Source of the DNA: Streptomyces fradiae
GTDB lineage: Bacteria > Actinomycetota > Actinomycetes > Streptomycetales > Streptomycetaceae
NCBI RefSeq assembly: GCF_041270065.1
Contig: NZ_CP065958.1
Location: forward strand, 496,001-560,000
DNA: 64,000 bases
Direction of reading: 5' to 3'
Shown piece after piece: positions 54,658-63,332 of the stretch. The position numbers were made by a program, and so were the translations under genes. The notes below the pieces were generated by a model. It did not search any database. It was not told where the DNA came from and was given only the letters and a program-made list of their open reading frames with translations. Within the stretch, counting starts at the first letter, position 1. Each line of letters opens with the position of its first letter.

Positions 54658-54696
54658 GGGGACCTGTCGGTCCGTGTCCCGGGGACCGTTCGGCCC
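54658..54696. promoter_or_regulatory. Paired DevR/OsdR-box candidates
   Basis: GGACC-tgtc-GGTCC (54660-54673) is a perfect 5-4-5 palindrome and GGACC-gttc-GGCCC (54683-54696) differs at one arm position; their starts are 23 bp apart. The DosR box GGGAC-TWWA-GTCCC has the same 5-4-5 geometry and often occurs as a pair. Both flanking genes are dormancy-type genes. Confidence 0.5.
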
Positions 54697-54776
54697 TCCC
54701 GCACGGGGCCCCCGGCAGCGGACCGTGGTGGCACGGGACCGTCCATCGGGCGGATGCTCGTAAAGGAGGCACCGTG

Positions 54777-54899
54777 ATGACACGGGCGACGGCCGGCAGC
54801 CCGCGGGCGCGGGCGCATGCCCGACCGGTCGCCCGCCCGGCCACCAGGCCGCTCCCGGTGCCGACGTGGACGTCGCCACCCGCCGATGTTCTTCGGTGA
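54777..54899 (+). CDS. Small ORF with perfect Shine-Dalgarno
   Basis: 40 residues (MTRATAGSPRARAHARPVAR..., Pro/Arg/Ala-rich, ending TWTSPPADVLR). AAAGGAGG at 54762-54769 is 7 bp before ATG 54777, the strongest ribosome site in the window; a GTG just before it is also in frame. It ends 20 bp before the nitroreductase start. The residues are low-complexity and not recognisable, so it may be a leader peptide that couples translation, a real small basic protein, or the relic of a longer gene. Confidence 0.45.
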   Translation: MTRATAGSPRARAHARPVARPATRPLPVPTWTSPPADVLR

Positions 54900-54919
54900 C
54901 CTCACCGTCAGGAGGAACC

Positions 54920-55927
54920 GTGCCCACCACCGCTCCCACCCGCGCGCTCGTGACGTCACTGGTCGAGGACGCCGTCACCGCTCCCTCGATGCACAACGCG
55001 CAGCCATGGAGATTCGTCCACCGGACGGACACCGGGACCATCGAGCTGTACGGCGATCCCGCCCGCGCCATGCCGCGCGAGGACCCCGACCACCGCGCCC
55101 TGCACCTCGGCTGCGGCGCCGCCCTCTTCAGCCTGCGGGTGGCCGCCGCCCATCGGGGCCGGCACGCGGTGGTCCGGCCGCTGCCCGACCCCGGCGATCC
55201 CTGGCACCTGGCCGACGTCCGGATCGCCGGCGCCGTCATCGAGCACGACGAGGAACTCGCCGCGCTGCGCCCGGCGCTCCGGCAGCGGCACACCAGCCGG
55301 TTCCCGTTCACCGAGGAACGGGTGCCGCCGGAGATCCTCGACGGGCTCCGCTCGGCCGCGTTCCTGGAGGGCTGCCGGCTGGTCGTGCCGGGTGCCTGGC
55401 ACGCCGACACGGTGCTCGACCTGGTCCAGGACTCGGCCCGGTTCGAGGCCGCCGACCCGTCCGTGCGCGGCGAGATCGAGGCCTGGGTGCACACCGGCGA
55501 GGAGGACGCGGAGGCGCGCGGCGAGGAGGCCCGCAAGGAGGGCATCCCGTCGTACGCGCTCGGCCCCCGGCAGTACGACGTCACCTCCCCGGTGCGCGAC
55601 TTCGGTTCCCACCGGCCCGCTCCGGGCCGTGAGGCGGTGCGTTTCGAGCGGAGCCCGCAGATCGTGCTCCTCGGCACCGTCGAGGACACCCCGGCGGACT
55701 GGCTGAAGGCCGGCCAGGCGATGCAGCGGGTGCTGCTCCGGGCCACCCTCGACGGACTGTCGTCCTCGCTCATGTCCCAGCCGCTCGAATGGCCGGAACT
55801 GCGCTCCGTGGCCCGCGACCCGGGCTCCACGACGGGATTCGTGCACATGGTGATCCGGCTGGGCTACGGCCCCCGCGGGCAGGCCACACCGCGCCGCCCG
55901 GTCGCCGAGGTCCTGTCGTTCACCTGA
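54920..55927 (+). CDS. Acg-like nitroreductase family FMN-binding protein
   Basis: 335 residues from GTG 54920 (AGGAGGAACC upstream). The fold is a double nitroreductase unit as in mycobacterial Acg: LVEDAVTAPSMHNAQPWRFV binds FMN in the first half, QRHTSRFPFTEERVPPEILD opens the second and SSSLMSQPLEWPELRS ends it. Typical reductase activity is doubtful in this subfamily, because the FMN-site lid of Acg blocks the pocket and flavin storage or sequestration was proposed. In mycobacteria acg is under DosR control, and two DosR-like boxes lie upstream here. It starts an apparent operon with the MBL and CBS-BON genes (30- and 33-bp gaps). Confidence 0.9.
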   Translation: MPTTAPTRALVTSLVEDAVTAPSMHNAQPWRFVHRTDTGTIELYGDPARAMPREDPDHRALHLGCGAALFSLRVAAAHRGRHAVVRPLPDPGDPWHLADVRIAGAVIEHDEELAALRPALRQRHTSRFPFTEERVPPEILDGLRSAAFLEGCRLVVPGAWHADTVLDLVQDSARFEAADPSVRGEIEAWVHTGEEDAEARGEEARKEGIPSYALGPRQYDVTSPVRDFGSHRPAPGREAVRFERSPQIVLLGTVEDTPADWLKAGQAMQRVLLRATLDGLSSSLMSQPLEWPELRSVARDPGSTTGFVHMVIRLGYGPRGQATPRRPVAEVLSFT

Positions 55928-55957
55928 CGCGCCGTCCGATCCCGAGGAGTGCCGACC

Positions 55958-57433
55958 ATGCCCACCGAAGCCCCGAACCCCGCCCCCACCGGAGTCGCTG
56001 CCGGCGCCGGAGCCGACTCCGGCGCCGACTCCGGCAGCGCGCCGCGCCCCGCCCTGCTCAGCTTCCTGGGCGGGGTGGGCACGGTCACCGGCAGCAAGTT
56101 CCTGGTGGAGAGCGACCGGGCGCGGATCCTCGTCGACTGCGGACTCTTCCAGGGCTTCGCGAAGCTGCGCCGGCGCAACTGGGAGCGGTTCGCGCGCGAC
56201 GCCGCCGACATCGACGCCGTGGTCGTCACCCATGCGCACCTGGACCACTGCGGCTATCTGCCCCGACTCGTCCGGCAGGGCTTCCGCGGGCCGATCCTCA
56301 CCAGCCCGCACACCGCACGCCTCGCCGGGATCGTGCTGCGCGACAGCGCCCGGCTGCAGATGGAGGCGGCCCGGCACGCCAACGAGCACGGCTGGTCCAA
56401 GCACCGCCCGGCGAAGCCGCTGTACGACGACGGCGACGTCGACAAGACGCTGGCCTTCTTCGACCCGGTCCCGGTCGGCGCGGACGTGGAGATCACGGGC
56501 GGCAACCGGCTGACGCTGCACCACGCCGGCCACATCCTCGGCTCGGCCTGGGCCCGGTTCACCCTGGAGGACGGGCACAGCCTCGCCGTGTCCGGGGACC
56601 TCGGGCGTCCGGGGCATCCGCTGCTGCTGCCGCCGGAGCCGTTCTCGGGCGCGGACGTGCTGCTGATGGAGTCGACGTACGGCGACCGGCGCCACGACCA
56701 GGAGTCGGGGCGCTCGGCCTTCGCGGACGTCGTCGCCCGTACGGTGGCGCGGGGCGGCACCGTCGTCGTACCGGCCTTCGCGATCGACCGGACCGAGGTG
56801 GTCCTGCACGAGCTGACCCGACTGCGCGAGACGGGCGTGCTGCCCCGCTCCATACCGGTGTACGTCGACAGTCCGATGGCCCTGGCCGCGCTCGACGTCT
56901 ACCGGGACGCGGTGCGCGAGCGGTCCCCGGAACTGCGGCCGGAGATCCTGGCCGCGGGCGAGGCGGCGCTGAGTCCGGCCCCGTTCCTCGCCGCGCGGAC
57001 GGTCCAGGAGTCCATCGAGATCAACAGCGTGCCCGGCCCCGCGGTCATCGTCTCCTCGGCCGGCATGGCCACCGGCGGACGCGTCCTGCACCATCTGCGC
57101 AGGCTCCTCCCCGACCCCCGCAACTCCGTCGTCGTGGTGGGCTTCGCCGCGGCCGGCAGCCGGGCGCGGGACCTGGTGGACGGGGCGCGGGCGCTGAAGA
57201 TGTTCGGCCAGTACGTGCCGGTGCGCGCCGAGGTCGCCGACGTGCCGCACTTCTCCGCGCACGCCGACGCCGAACAGATCCTCGGCTGGCTGCGCGGCGC
57301 GCCCGCCCCGCACACCACCTATCTCGTGCACGGCGAGCCGGCCGCCTCCGAGGCGCTGCGCGAGCGCGTCGACCGCGAGCTGGGCTGGACGGCCGTCGTG
57401 CCGCGCTCCGGGGAGGCGGTCCTGATCCGCTGA
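55958..57433 (+). CDS. MBL-fold/beta-CASP (RNase J/CPSF-like) protein
   Basis: 491 residues from ATG 55958, 8 bp after GAGGAG; a GTG three codons earlier is overlapped by that site. After an Ala/Gly/Pro tail (1-~35) come the metallo-beta-lactamase motifs: [12 protein letters not shown] for the metal site, [11 protein letters not shown], and [12 protein letters not shown]. The beta-CASP insert spans about 245-380 ([20 protein letters not shown]), and [15 protein letters not shown] plus YLVHGEP give the RMMBL C-terminal motifs. Relatives are RNA exo/endonucleases. In dormancy regulons such a protein (for example Rv2752c-like or hypoxia-linked MBL proteins) may shorten RNAs. Its RNA target is not known. 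Confidence 0.9.
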   Translation: MPTEAPNPAPTGVAAGAGADSGADSGSAPRPALLSFLGGVGTVTGSKFLVESDRARILVDCGLFQGFAKLRRRNWERFARDAADIDAVVVTHAHLDHCGYLPRLVRQGFRGPILTSPHTARLAGIVLRDSARLQMEAARHANEHGWSKHRPAKPLYDDGDVDKTLAFFDPVPVGADVEITGGNRLTLHHAGHILGSAWARFTLEDGHSLAVSGDLGRPGHPLLLPPEPFSGADVLLMESTYGDRRHDQESGRSAFADVVARTVARGGTVVVPAFAIDRTEVVLHELTRLRETGVLPRSIPVYVDSPMALAALDVYRDAVRERSPELRPEILAAGEAALSPAPFLAARTVQESIEINSVPGPAVIVSSAGMATGGRVLHHLRRLLPDPRNSVVVVGFAAAGSRARDLVDGARALKMFGQYVPVRAEVADVPHFSAHADAEQILGWLRGAPAPHTTYLVHGEPAASEALRERVDRELGWTAVVPRSGEAVLIR

Positions 57434-57466
57434 TCTGTCGTCCCTTCGGCCGGTGAGGAGAGTGTC

Positions 57467-58120
57467 ATGACCACGCAGCCGTTCACCGTGGCCGACGTGA
57501 TGACCCGGAAGGTCGTCGCCGTGCAGTCGGACGCGGACTTCAAGGAGATCGTGACCGCCATGGAGCGGTGGAAGATCACCGCCGTGCCCGTCCTCGCGGG
57601 CGAGGGCCGGGTCGTCGGCATCGTCTCGGAGGCGGATCTGCTCCTGAAGGAGGAGTTCCGCGACCACCGCCTCGGCCTCGTCGAGCAGTTGCACCGCCTT
57701 GAGGCGACCGCCAAGGCCGGATCGCGCCGGGCGGAGGACCTGATGACCTCCCCCGCGGTCACCGTGGACCCCGGGGCCTCGCTCCCCCGGGCCGCCCGGC
57801 TGATGGCCGCCCACCATGTGAAGCGGCTGCCGGTCGTCGACGAGCACGGCGCGCTCCTGGGCATCGTGAGCCGCTCCGACCTGCTCAAGGTGTTCCTGCG
57901 GCCGGACCAGGACCTCGTCGCGGAGGTGCGCCGGGACGTCGTCGACCACCTCTTCCCGCTCTCCCGCGACCGGGTCGCGGTGCGGGTCGACGCGGGCGTC
58001 GTCACCCTCTCCGGGGAGGTCCGCGACGGCGCGCTCATCCCCATGGCGGCGCGGCTCGCCCGGGCGGTGGAGGGTGTGGTGGACGTCCGGTGCGAGCTCA
58101 CCGCGCGCCCCGGAGCGTAG
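57467..58120 (+). CDS. CBS domain pair with C-terminal BON domain
   Basis: 217 residues, ATG 7 bp after GAGGAGAG. Two CBS motifs (about 8-65, TVADVMTRKVVAVQSDADFK; about 88-145, AEDLMTSPAVTVDPGASLPR with GIVSRSDLLKVF) form one Bateman module that binds adenine nucleotides. A BON domain (about 155-212, VAVRVDAGVVTLSGEVRDGA) follows, a module usually associated with phospholipids or envelope stress. There is no signal peptide. Similar CBS-BON proteins sit in actinobacterial hypoxia regulons and may report energy charge. Third gene of the nitroreductase operon. Confidence 0.92.
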   Translation: MTTQPFTVADVMTRKVVAVQSDADFKEIVTAMERWKITAVPVLAGEGRVVGIVSEADLLLKEEFRDHRLGLVEQLHRLEATAKAGSRRAEDLMTSPAVTVDPGASLPRAARLMAAHHVKRLPVVDEHGALLGIVSRSDLLKVFLRPDQDLVAEVRRDVVDHLFPLSRDRVAVRVDAGVVTLSGEVRDGALIPMAARLARAVEGVVDVRCELTARPGA

Positions 58121-58176
58121 GCCGTGTCTCGTAGGCCCGCCGTGCGCGGCGCCGGCCGGCCGCGCATCCTCGATAC

Positions 58177-59529
58177 ATGTCCGAGGTGACGTCCACCGAC
58201 CTGTACGAGGTCACCATGGCGCTCTCCTACCTGCGGGAGGACATGCGGGCGCCGGCCACGTTCAGCCTGTTCGTGCGCGACCTGCCGCCCGGCCGGGGCT
58301 TCCTGGTCGCGGCGGGCCTCGAAGCGGTCCTGGACCACCTCTCCCGCTACCGGGTGGGCCGCGCCGACATCGAGGAGTTCGCCGAGGTGCTGCGCCGTCC
58401 CGTCGCCGATCTGGAGCCCTTGCGGGGTCTCTCCTTCGACGGGGAGGTCCGTGCCGTGCCCGAGGGGCGGCTCGTGTTCGCGGGCGAACCGCTCCTGGAG
58501 GTCACCGCGCCGCTGCCCCAGGCGCAGCTCGTCGAGACGCAGCTGCTGTCCCTGGTGGCGCACCAGACGGCGGTCGCGTCCAAGGCGGCGCGGTGCGTGC
58601 TCGCCGGTGCCGGGCGGCCGCTGGTGGACTTCTCGCTGCGCCGGGCGTACGGGCCGGAGGCCGGCCTGCGGGTGGCGCGGCTGTGCGCGCTCGTCGGGTT
58701 CGCCGGCACCAGCAACGTCGCCGCCGCCCGCCGCTGGGGCATCCCGGCGGCGGGCACGATGGCCCACTCGTACGTCCAGGCCTTCCCGTCCGAGGAGGCG
58801 GCGTTCCGGGCCTTCGCCCGCACCCACCCGGGGCCGGTGACCTTCCTCGTCGACACGTACGACACCGATCGCGGGGTGGCGACGGCCGCCCGGGTCTTCG
58901 CCGACCTGGGGCTCGGCACCGGCTGCGGGATCCGGCTCGACAGCGGCGACCTGGCGGCGCAGGCCGGCCGGGCACGGGCCGCGCTCGACGCGGCGGGGCT
59001 GGCCGAGGTGCGGATCATCGCGAGCGGCGGCCTGGACGAGTACGCCGTCGACCGGCTCGTACGGGAGGGGGCGCCGATCGACGCGTACGCGGTGGGCACC
59101 AAGCTGGGCACGTCCGCCGACGCCCCGTACCTGGACATGGCGTACAAGCTCGTCGAGTACGACGGGCGGCCCGTGATGAAGCTGTCCTCGGCGAAGGCGA
59201 CGGCGCCCGGCCCCAAGCAGGTCTTCCGCGGTCCGGGCCTGCGCGATGTCATCGGCCTGGCGAACGAGGAGCCGCCCGAGGGCACGGAGCCGCTGCTGCG
59301 CACGGTGATGCGCGGCGGCCTGCGCACCGACCCGCCGGACACCCCGGCCGCCGCCCGGGCCCGCTTCGAGGCCGATCTCGCCGCGCTCCCGGAGGAGGCC
59401 CGCCGCATCACGGACCCGGTGCCTCCGCCGCCCACGGCGTCGACCCGGCTCACGGTCCTGACAAAGGTCGTCCGGCACCGCGTCGAGGCGGGGACGGGCA
59501 CGGCGGGGCGCCGGCCGGTGACGGAGTGA
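58177..59529 (+). CDS. pncB: Nicotinate phosphoribosyltransferase
   Basis: 450 residues from ATG 58177. TSTDLYEVTMALSYL at the N-terminus, LVDFSLRRAYGPEAGLRVAR with the active-site Arg and His-equivalent region, FAGTSNVAAARRWGIPAAGT, and IRLDSGDLAAQAGRARAALD with IIASGGLDEYAVDRL mark the phosphoribosyl-pyrophosphate site. It converts nicotinate and PRPP (usually with ATP) to nicotinate mononucleotide in NAD salvage. NAD balance under oxygen limitation would explain its location. The start codon follows GATAC directly with no ribosome site, so a leaderless or unusual start is possible. It ends 3 bp from the convergent USP gene. Confidence 0.92.
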   Translation: MSEVTSTDLYEVTMALSYLREDMRAPATFSLFVRDLPPGRGFLVAAGLEAVLDHLSRYRVGRADIEEFAEVLRRPVADLEPLRGLSFDGEVRAVPEGRLVFAGEPLLEVTAPLPQAQLVETQLLSLVAHQTAVASKAARCVLAGAGRPLVDFSLRRAYGPEAGLRVARLCALVGFAGTSNVAAARRWGIPAAGTMAHSYVQAFPSEEAAFRAFARTHPGPVTFLVDTYDTDRGVATAARVFADLGLGTGCGIRLDSGDLAAQAGRARAALDAAGLAEVRIIASGGLDEYAVDRLVREGAPIDAYAVGTKLGTSADAPYLDMAYKLVEYDGRPVMKLSSAKATAPGPKQVFRGPGLRDVIGLANEEPPEGTEPLLRTVMRGGLRTDPPDTPAAARARFEADLAALPEEARRITDPVPPPPTASTRLTVLTKVVRHRVEAGTGTAGRRPVTE

Positions 59530-59532
59530 GCG

Positions 59533-60519
59533 CTACGGAGCGTCCGGGTCCGCGGCGTCGTCGGCAGCGTCGTCGGCGTCGGCATCAGTGCCTGGGGCCG
59601 TGAAGGTGTGCGGGACGACCTCGACCGGGCAGTGGGCGTGGTGGATCAGTGAGTGGGCGACCCGTCCCAGGGCCGGCCCGAGGCCGAGCGGCCGGCGGCC
59701 GCGGCCCATCACCAGGAGGTCGGCGCCGCGGCTCGCCTCGATCAGGATGCCCGGGGTGCTCGTGCCCGTCTCCACGTGCTGTTCGACGTTCAGGCCCGGG
59801 TGGGCCCGCCGGACGCGGTCGGCCAGTTCCTTGGCGTCCCGCACCCTGCGCCGGGCGGTGCCGTCGAGGTCGTCCAGCATCGTCGCCACGCTGCCGACGT
59901 GGGCGAACACGTTCCAGCCGCTCAGCAGCCGCAGGGACGCCTTGCGGGCCTCCGCCTCGGCGGCGGCGAGCAGCAGCCAGCCGAGGTCCGAGGAGCCGTT
60001 CACGGCCGCGAGGACCGTGCCGGTCTCGGGGCGCTCGTCCTCCCCGCGTACGACGATCACGGGCACGTCGGCGCGGGCCGCCACGCCCAGGCCGACCGAG
60101 CCGAGCATCAGGGTGGCGAATCCGCCGAGCCCGCGGTGGCCGACGACGATCGTGCCGTGCCGCCCGGCGGCGGCGAGCAGCCCGGCGACCGGCTCCTGGC
60201 GGCCGAGCTCGCTGGTCAGGGAGAGGCCGGGGTAGCGTTCCCACACCGCCTCCGCGGTGCGGATCAGCAGGTCGCGGCCGACCTCGCGGACCGACTGGAT
60301 GGTCTCGGCGTCGGCGAACAGGGCGCGCCGGTCGGTGTCGGCGGCGTGGACCAGGTGCAGGGCGCGGCCGCGGCGGGCGGCTTCGGCGGCGGCCCAGAGC
60401 GCGGCGGTGCGGGCGGCGGGAGAGCCGTCGACGCCCACGACGACGTTGCCGAGCTCGGGGCGGCCGGGGCGCTCGGGCCGGCCGGGGTGCCCGCCGTCCG
60501 TCTCCCTGGCGCTGCTCAT
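59533..60519 (-). CDS. Universal stress protein, tandem UspA domains
   Basis: 328 residues from ATG 60519 with AGGAGGAG upstream. Two UspA domains (about 22-155 and 165-305): NVVVGVDGSPAARTAALWAA and GTIVVGHRGLGGFATLMLGS in the first, LLVMGRGRRPLGLGPALGRV in the second, with ATP-site glycines intact. An Asp/Ala-rich tail ends the protein. The start region is the downstream copy of a perfect 20-bp tandem duplication whose other copy contains the stop of the upstream USP gene, creating a tiny 7-codon frame between them. Probably co-transcribed with that gene. Confidence 0.92.
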   Translation of the reverse strand: MSSARETDGGHPGRPERPGRPELGNVVVGVDGSPAARTAALWAAAEAARRGRALHLVHAADTDRRALFADAETIQSVREVGRDLLIRTAEAVWERYPGLSLTSELGRQEPVAGLLAAAGRHGTIVVGHRGLGGFATLMLGSVGLGVAARADVPVIVVRGEDERPETGTVLAAVNGSSDLGWLLLAAAEAEARKASLRLLSGWNVFAHVGSVATMLDDLDGTARRRVRDAKELADRVRRAHPGLNVEQHVETGTSTPGILIEASRGADLLVMGRGRRPLGLGPALGRVAHSLIHHAHCPVEVVPHTFTAPGTDADADDAADDAADPDAP

Positions 60520-60550
60520 GGCTCCTCCTCGCTGCTCATGGCTCCTCCTC
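60511..60550 (-). repeat. Perfect 20-bp tandem duplication of a ribosome site and start codon
   Basis: The same 20-mer fills 60511-60530 and 60531-60550. On the minus strand each copy carries AGGAGGAG and an ATG. The upstream copy's ATG (60539) opens a 7-codon frame (MSSEEEP) whose TGA overlaps the real USP ATG at 60519 by ATGA. Confidence 0.92.
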
Positions 60551-61450
60551 CGGAGGGCTCGGGCGCCGCTGCGGCACGACGGCGACGGGGCACGCCGCGT
60601 GGTGCAGGGCGCGGTGGGCGACCCTGCCGAGTTCCAGACCGACGAGTCCGTCCCGGCGGCGCGCGCCGACGACCAGCAGGTCGACGGCGGCGGACCGTTC
60701 GGTGAGGACGCGGTGGGCGTGGCCTTCGGCCGTGGTGCGGCGCAGCCGGACGTCCGGGTGTTCCCCGGCCGCGGCGTCGAGGGTCTTGTCGAGCAGGTCG
60801 GAGGCCTCGTGCTCGGCCTGCGCCCCGCCCTCGCCGGTCAGCAGCGGGTGACCGGCCGCTTCGTGGCCCCGGCGCCGCCAGACGCGTACGACATCCAGCT
60901 CGGCGCCGCGTACGGCAGCCTCCCGGAAGGCGAACCGCACGGCCGGCGAGTCCACGTCGTGTTCGCCGATGCCGAGCAGCACGCGTCCGTGCCGGCCCTC
61001 CAGGGCGTACGGGTCGCCGCGGACGACGACGACCGGCCCGGTCGAGCGGGCCGCCACGACGAGGCCGACCGAGCCGAGGAGCAGGTCCGCGAACGCGCCG
61101 CGTCCCTGGGCGCCGACGACGAGGAGCGCCGCCTCCCGGCCCTCCCGGAGCAGGGCGCTCGCCGGGTCCTCGGCGAGCACGTCGGCGGTGACGGTGACGG
61201 CGGGCGAGCGGAGGCGGGCGCGGTCGGCGGCGGAGGCGACGACGGTCTCGGCCAGCACCTGCCCGGAGGGGCGGTGCGCGGACCCGGCCGGCTCGACGCC
61301 CTCGTACCGCTCCCAGAGCGAGGCGTGGACGACCCGCAGCGGCCGCCCGTGGCGCGCGGCCTCGTCGGCGGCCCAGTCGAGGGCCGCGAGACTGACCCGG
61401 GAACCGTCGACTCCCACCACCACGGGTGCTGTCACCAGGGGGGATCCCAT
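60536..61450 (-). CDS. Universal stress protein, tandem UspA domains
   Basis: 304 residues from ATG 61450 (GGAAGG further upstream; a GTG three codons before is possible). Domain 1 (about 7-140) begins PVVVGVDGSRVSLAALDWAA and has LLVVGAQGRGAFADLLLGSV; domain 2 (about 155-295) has LLVVGARRRDGLVGLELGRV. Both keep the G-x-G nucleotide-binding pattern. It is divergent from another USP gene with a perfect 5-4-5 palindrome between them (61520-61533), consistent with joint DevR-type control. Its stop lies in the 20-bp duplication that also carries the next gene's ribosome site. Confidence 0.92.
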   Translation of the reverse strand: MGSPLVTAPVVVGVDGSRVSLAALDWAADEAARHGRPLRVVHASLWERYEGVEPAGSAHRPSGQVLAETVVASAADRARLRSPAVTVTADVLAEDPASALLREGREAALLVVGAQGRGAFADLLLGSVGLVVAARSTGPVVVVRGDPYALEGRHGRVLLGIGEHDVDSPAVRFAFREAAVRGAELDVVRVWRRRGHEAAGHPLLTGEGGAQAEHEASDLLDKTLDAAAGEHPDVRLRRTTAEGHAHRVLTERSAAVDLLVVGARRRDGLVGLELGRVAHRALHHAACPVAVVPQRRPSPPEEEP

Positions 61451-61519
61451 CGCGCCCACCGCCTTCCGCCGCGTGAGGTGCTCTCCTGCCACCCTCGCAC
61501 CGGGCGGGCCCGAGGGGTA

Positions 61520-61533
61520 GGGCCGGTCGGCCC
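61520..61533. promoter_or_regulatory. Perfect palindrome GGGCC-ggtc-GGCCC (DevR/OsdR-box candidate)
   Basis: A 5-4-5 inverted repeat roughly midway in the 147-bp gap between two divergent USP genes (70 bp from one start, 65 bp from the other). Same arm length and spacer as the pair at 54658-54696. Confidence 0.5.
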
Positions 61534-61597
61534 CGGTGGCCCGTGGCGGGGGCGGCACGAATGATGGAGGGAACGGGTCCACGGGAGGTGACCGGTC

Positions 61598-62404
61598 GTG
61601 ACGCGGAGCATCGTGGTCGGCCTGGACGGTACGGAGCAGGCGGGCGCCGCCGCCGTATGGGCGGCGGACGAGGCGGAGCTGCGCGGTGCGGCGGTGCGCC
61701 TGGTGCATGTGCTGGTGGCGTCGCCGGACGCCCTGGTCCCCTTCGTGTCGCGGGAGCCCGTCGAGTCCTGGGGCGAGGAGCTGCTCACCCGTACGGCGAC
61801 GGCCCTGCGGGAGCGCCGGCCGGGGCTGCCGGTGACGACCGCGCTGCTGCCCGGCGACGCCGTGCCCGGCCTGGTCACGGCCGCCGACGACGCCGACCTG
61901 CTGGTCCTGGGCTCGCGCGCGCTGGGCGCCGTGGCCGGCTACTTCCTCGGCTCGGTCGGCATGACGGTCGCGGGCCTGGTCGAACGGCCCGTCGTCCTGG
62001 TCCGCGAAGGGGACCCGCCGGGCCCTCTCGACGGCCCCGTCTCGGTCGGCGTGGACCTGCGTGAACCGGCCGACGGTCTCCTGGGGTTCGCCTTCGACGA
62101 GGCCGCCCGCCGCCGGGGTCCGCTGCACGTGACGTACGCCCGCCGGTCCGCACCCCCCGAGCTGCAGCGCACCCTCGACGACCTGCTGCTCCCCTGGCGC
62201 GCGAAGTACCCGGAGGTCCCCGTCACCGCCCGCGTGGTGCCCGCCTCGGCCGGCCCCGAACTCGTCCGTGCCGCCGCCGACGCCTCCCTCGCGGTCATCG
62301 GCCGCCGCATCCGCCGCTCCCCGCTGAGCACCCACATCGGCAGCGTGGCCCATGCGGTCCTGCACCACAGCCGGGCACCGGTGGTCCTCGTGCCGCACGA
62401 GTGA
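61598..62404 (+). CDS. Universal stress protein, tandem UspA domains (second degenerate)
   Basis: 268 residues from GTG 61598 (GGGAGGTGA upstream). Domain 1 (about 1-140) begins SIVVGLDGTEQAGAAAVWAA and has LLVLGSRALGAVAGYFLGSV. Domain 2 (about 145-268) is shorter, starts VSVGVDLREPADGLLGFAFD and has AVIGRRIRRSPLSTHIGSVA, so its phosphate-binding loop departs from G-x2-G. One site is thus probably non-nucleotide-binding. Divergent from the previous USP gene across the palindrome at 61520. Confidence 0.9.
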   Translation: MTRSIVVGLDGTEQAGAAAVWAADEAELRGAAVRLVHVLVASPDALVPFVSREPVESWGEELLTRTATALRERRPGLPVTTALLPGDAVPGLVTAADDADLLVLGSRALGAVAGYFLGSVGMTVAGLVERPVVLVREGDPPGPLDGPVSVGVDLREPADGLLGFAFDEAARRRGPLHVTYARRSAPPELQRTLDDLLLPWRAKYPEVPVTARVVPASAGPELVRAAADASLAVIGRRIRRSPLSTHIGSVAHAVLHHSRAPVVLVPHE

Positions 62405-62504
62405 CCGTGTGCGCGTGGGCTTGGGCTTGGGCGCGGGGATGAGGGGTAGCCGCATGCGTGGGCAGGAGGTGCGGGGGGTGCAGGGGGGATGCGGGAGGTT
62501 CCCG

Positions 62505-63239
62505 ATGGACCCGGATCCGGCGACGAACACCGCCCGTGGCGGCGGCGGCACGGACGACGGAGAAGGCGCCGAACCGTACGACGCCACTCCCTTCCTGCCG
62601 AAACGCGGCCGTCTCCCCGCGCACCGGCGGGCCGCGGCCGATTGCCGCGGCTGCCCGCTGCACCGGGAGGCGACCGGCACCGTCTTTGGACGCGGCGCCC
62701 CGGACGCACGGCTGATGCTGGTCGGGGAGCAGCCCGGTGACCAGGAGGACCGTGAGGGTGTCGCCTTCGTGGGGCCGGCGGGGCGGCTGCTCAGCCGGGC
62801 GCTGCGGGATGCGGGGATCGACGAGGAGGGGATCTACCTGACCAACGCGGTCAAGCACTTCAAGTTCCGGCGGGACGAACCACGGAAGCGGCGCATCCAC
62901 AAGCCGCCCAGCCTGCGCGAGATGAAGGCCTGCCGTCCGTGGTTGGAGGCGGAACTCCGGCTGGTCTCCCCCGAGTTGGTGGTCACCCTCGGCGCCACCG
63001 CGGGCCGCTCCCTGCTGGGGCCGTCCTTCCGGGTCGGCACCGACCGTGGAGTGCCGAGGCCGCTGACCGAGATTGAGGACGGCGCGGATGACGGGACGGA
63101 TGACGGGACGGATGTGCGGGTGCTCGCGACCGTGCATCCGTCGGCCGTGCTGCGGGCGCGGGACGGGGACCGGGAGAGCATGTACGAGGGCCTCGTCGCC
63201 GATCTGCGGACCGCGGCGGACGCGCTGGAGGCGCGCTGA
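62505..63239 (+). CDS. UdgX-type uracil-DNA glycosylase
   Basis: 244 residues from ATG 62505 with GGGAGG 6 bp upstream; the frame is open further left, but that reads as Gly/Arg filler. Motif A is LVGEQPGDQEDREGVAFVGP (catalytic-loop Glu/Gln type of UdgX) and motif B is ATVHPSAVLRARD. Cys residues in ADCRGCPLHREATG and later RPWLEAE/MKACRPW fit the 4Fe-4S cluster of family 4-like enzymes. The special loop EPRKRRIHKPP (His132) is the KRRIH signature: in mycobacterial UdgX this His forms a covalent bond with the abasic sugar after uracil release. Excision with protein-DNA cross-linking is therefore expected. It lies in the stress island and may protect DNA of dormant cells. Confidence 0.92.
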   Translation: MDPDPATNTARGGGGTDDGEGAEPYDATPFLPKRGRLPAHRRAAADCRGCPLHREATGTVFGRGAPDARLMLVGEQPGDQEDREGVAFVGPAGRLLSRALRDAGIDEEGIYLTNAVKHFKFRRDEPRKRRIHKPPSLREMKACRPWLEAELRLVSPELVVTLGATAGRSLLGPSFRVGTDRGVPRPLTEIEDGADDGTDDGTDVRVLATVHPSAVLRARDGDRESMYEGLVADLRTAADALEAR

Positions 63240-63281
63240 GTCCGGGCGTGAGGGAGGCCGCGGCGGGTACGCGCACGGGGT

Positions 63282-63308
63282 GGGGACGACTGCCCGGGGA
63301 CCTGCCCC
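63282..63308. promoter_or_regulatory. G/C-symmetric elements upstream of the Cys-rich gene
   Basis: GGGGACGACTGCCC (from 63282) and GGGG-acctg-CCCC (63296-63308) precede the ribosome site of the four-helix protein gene. They resemble the nearby 5-4-5 boxes but are less exact. Confidence 0.25.
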
Positions 63309-63332
63309 GTGCGTTCAGTGGAGGTGTGTGTC

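Larger units (their letters stand above)
54583..54919. other. Divergent region between USP and nitroreductase genes
   Basis: This 337-bp region contains two DosR-like palindromes (54658-54696), a GGAC-C-GTCC element near 54735, and a 40-codon small frame with a perfect Shine-Dalgarno (54777-54899). All are listed separately. I see nothing else in it. Confidence 0.6.
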
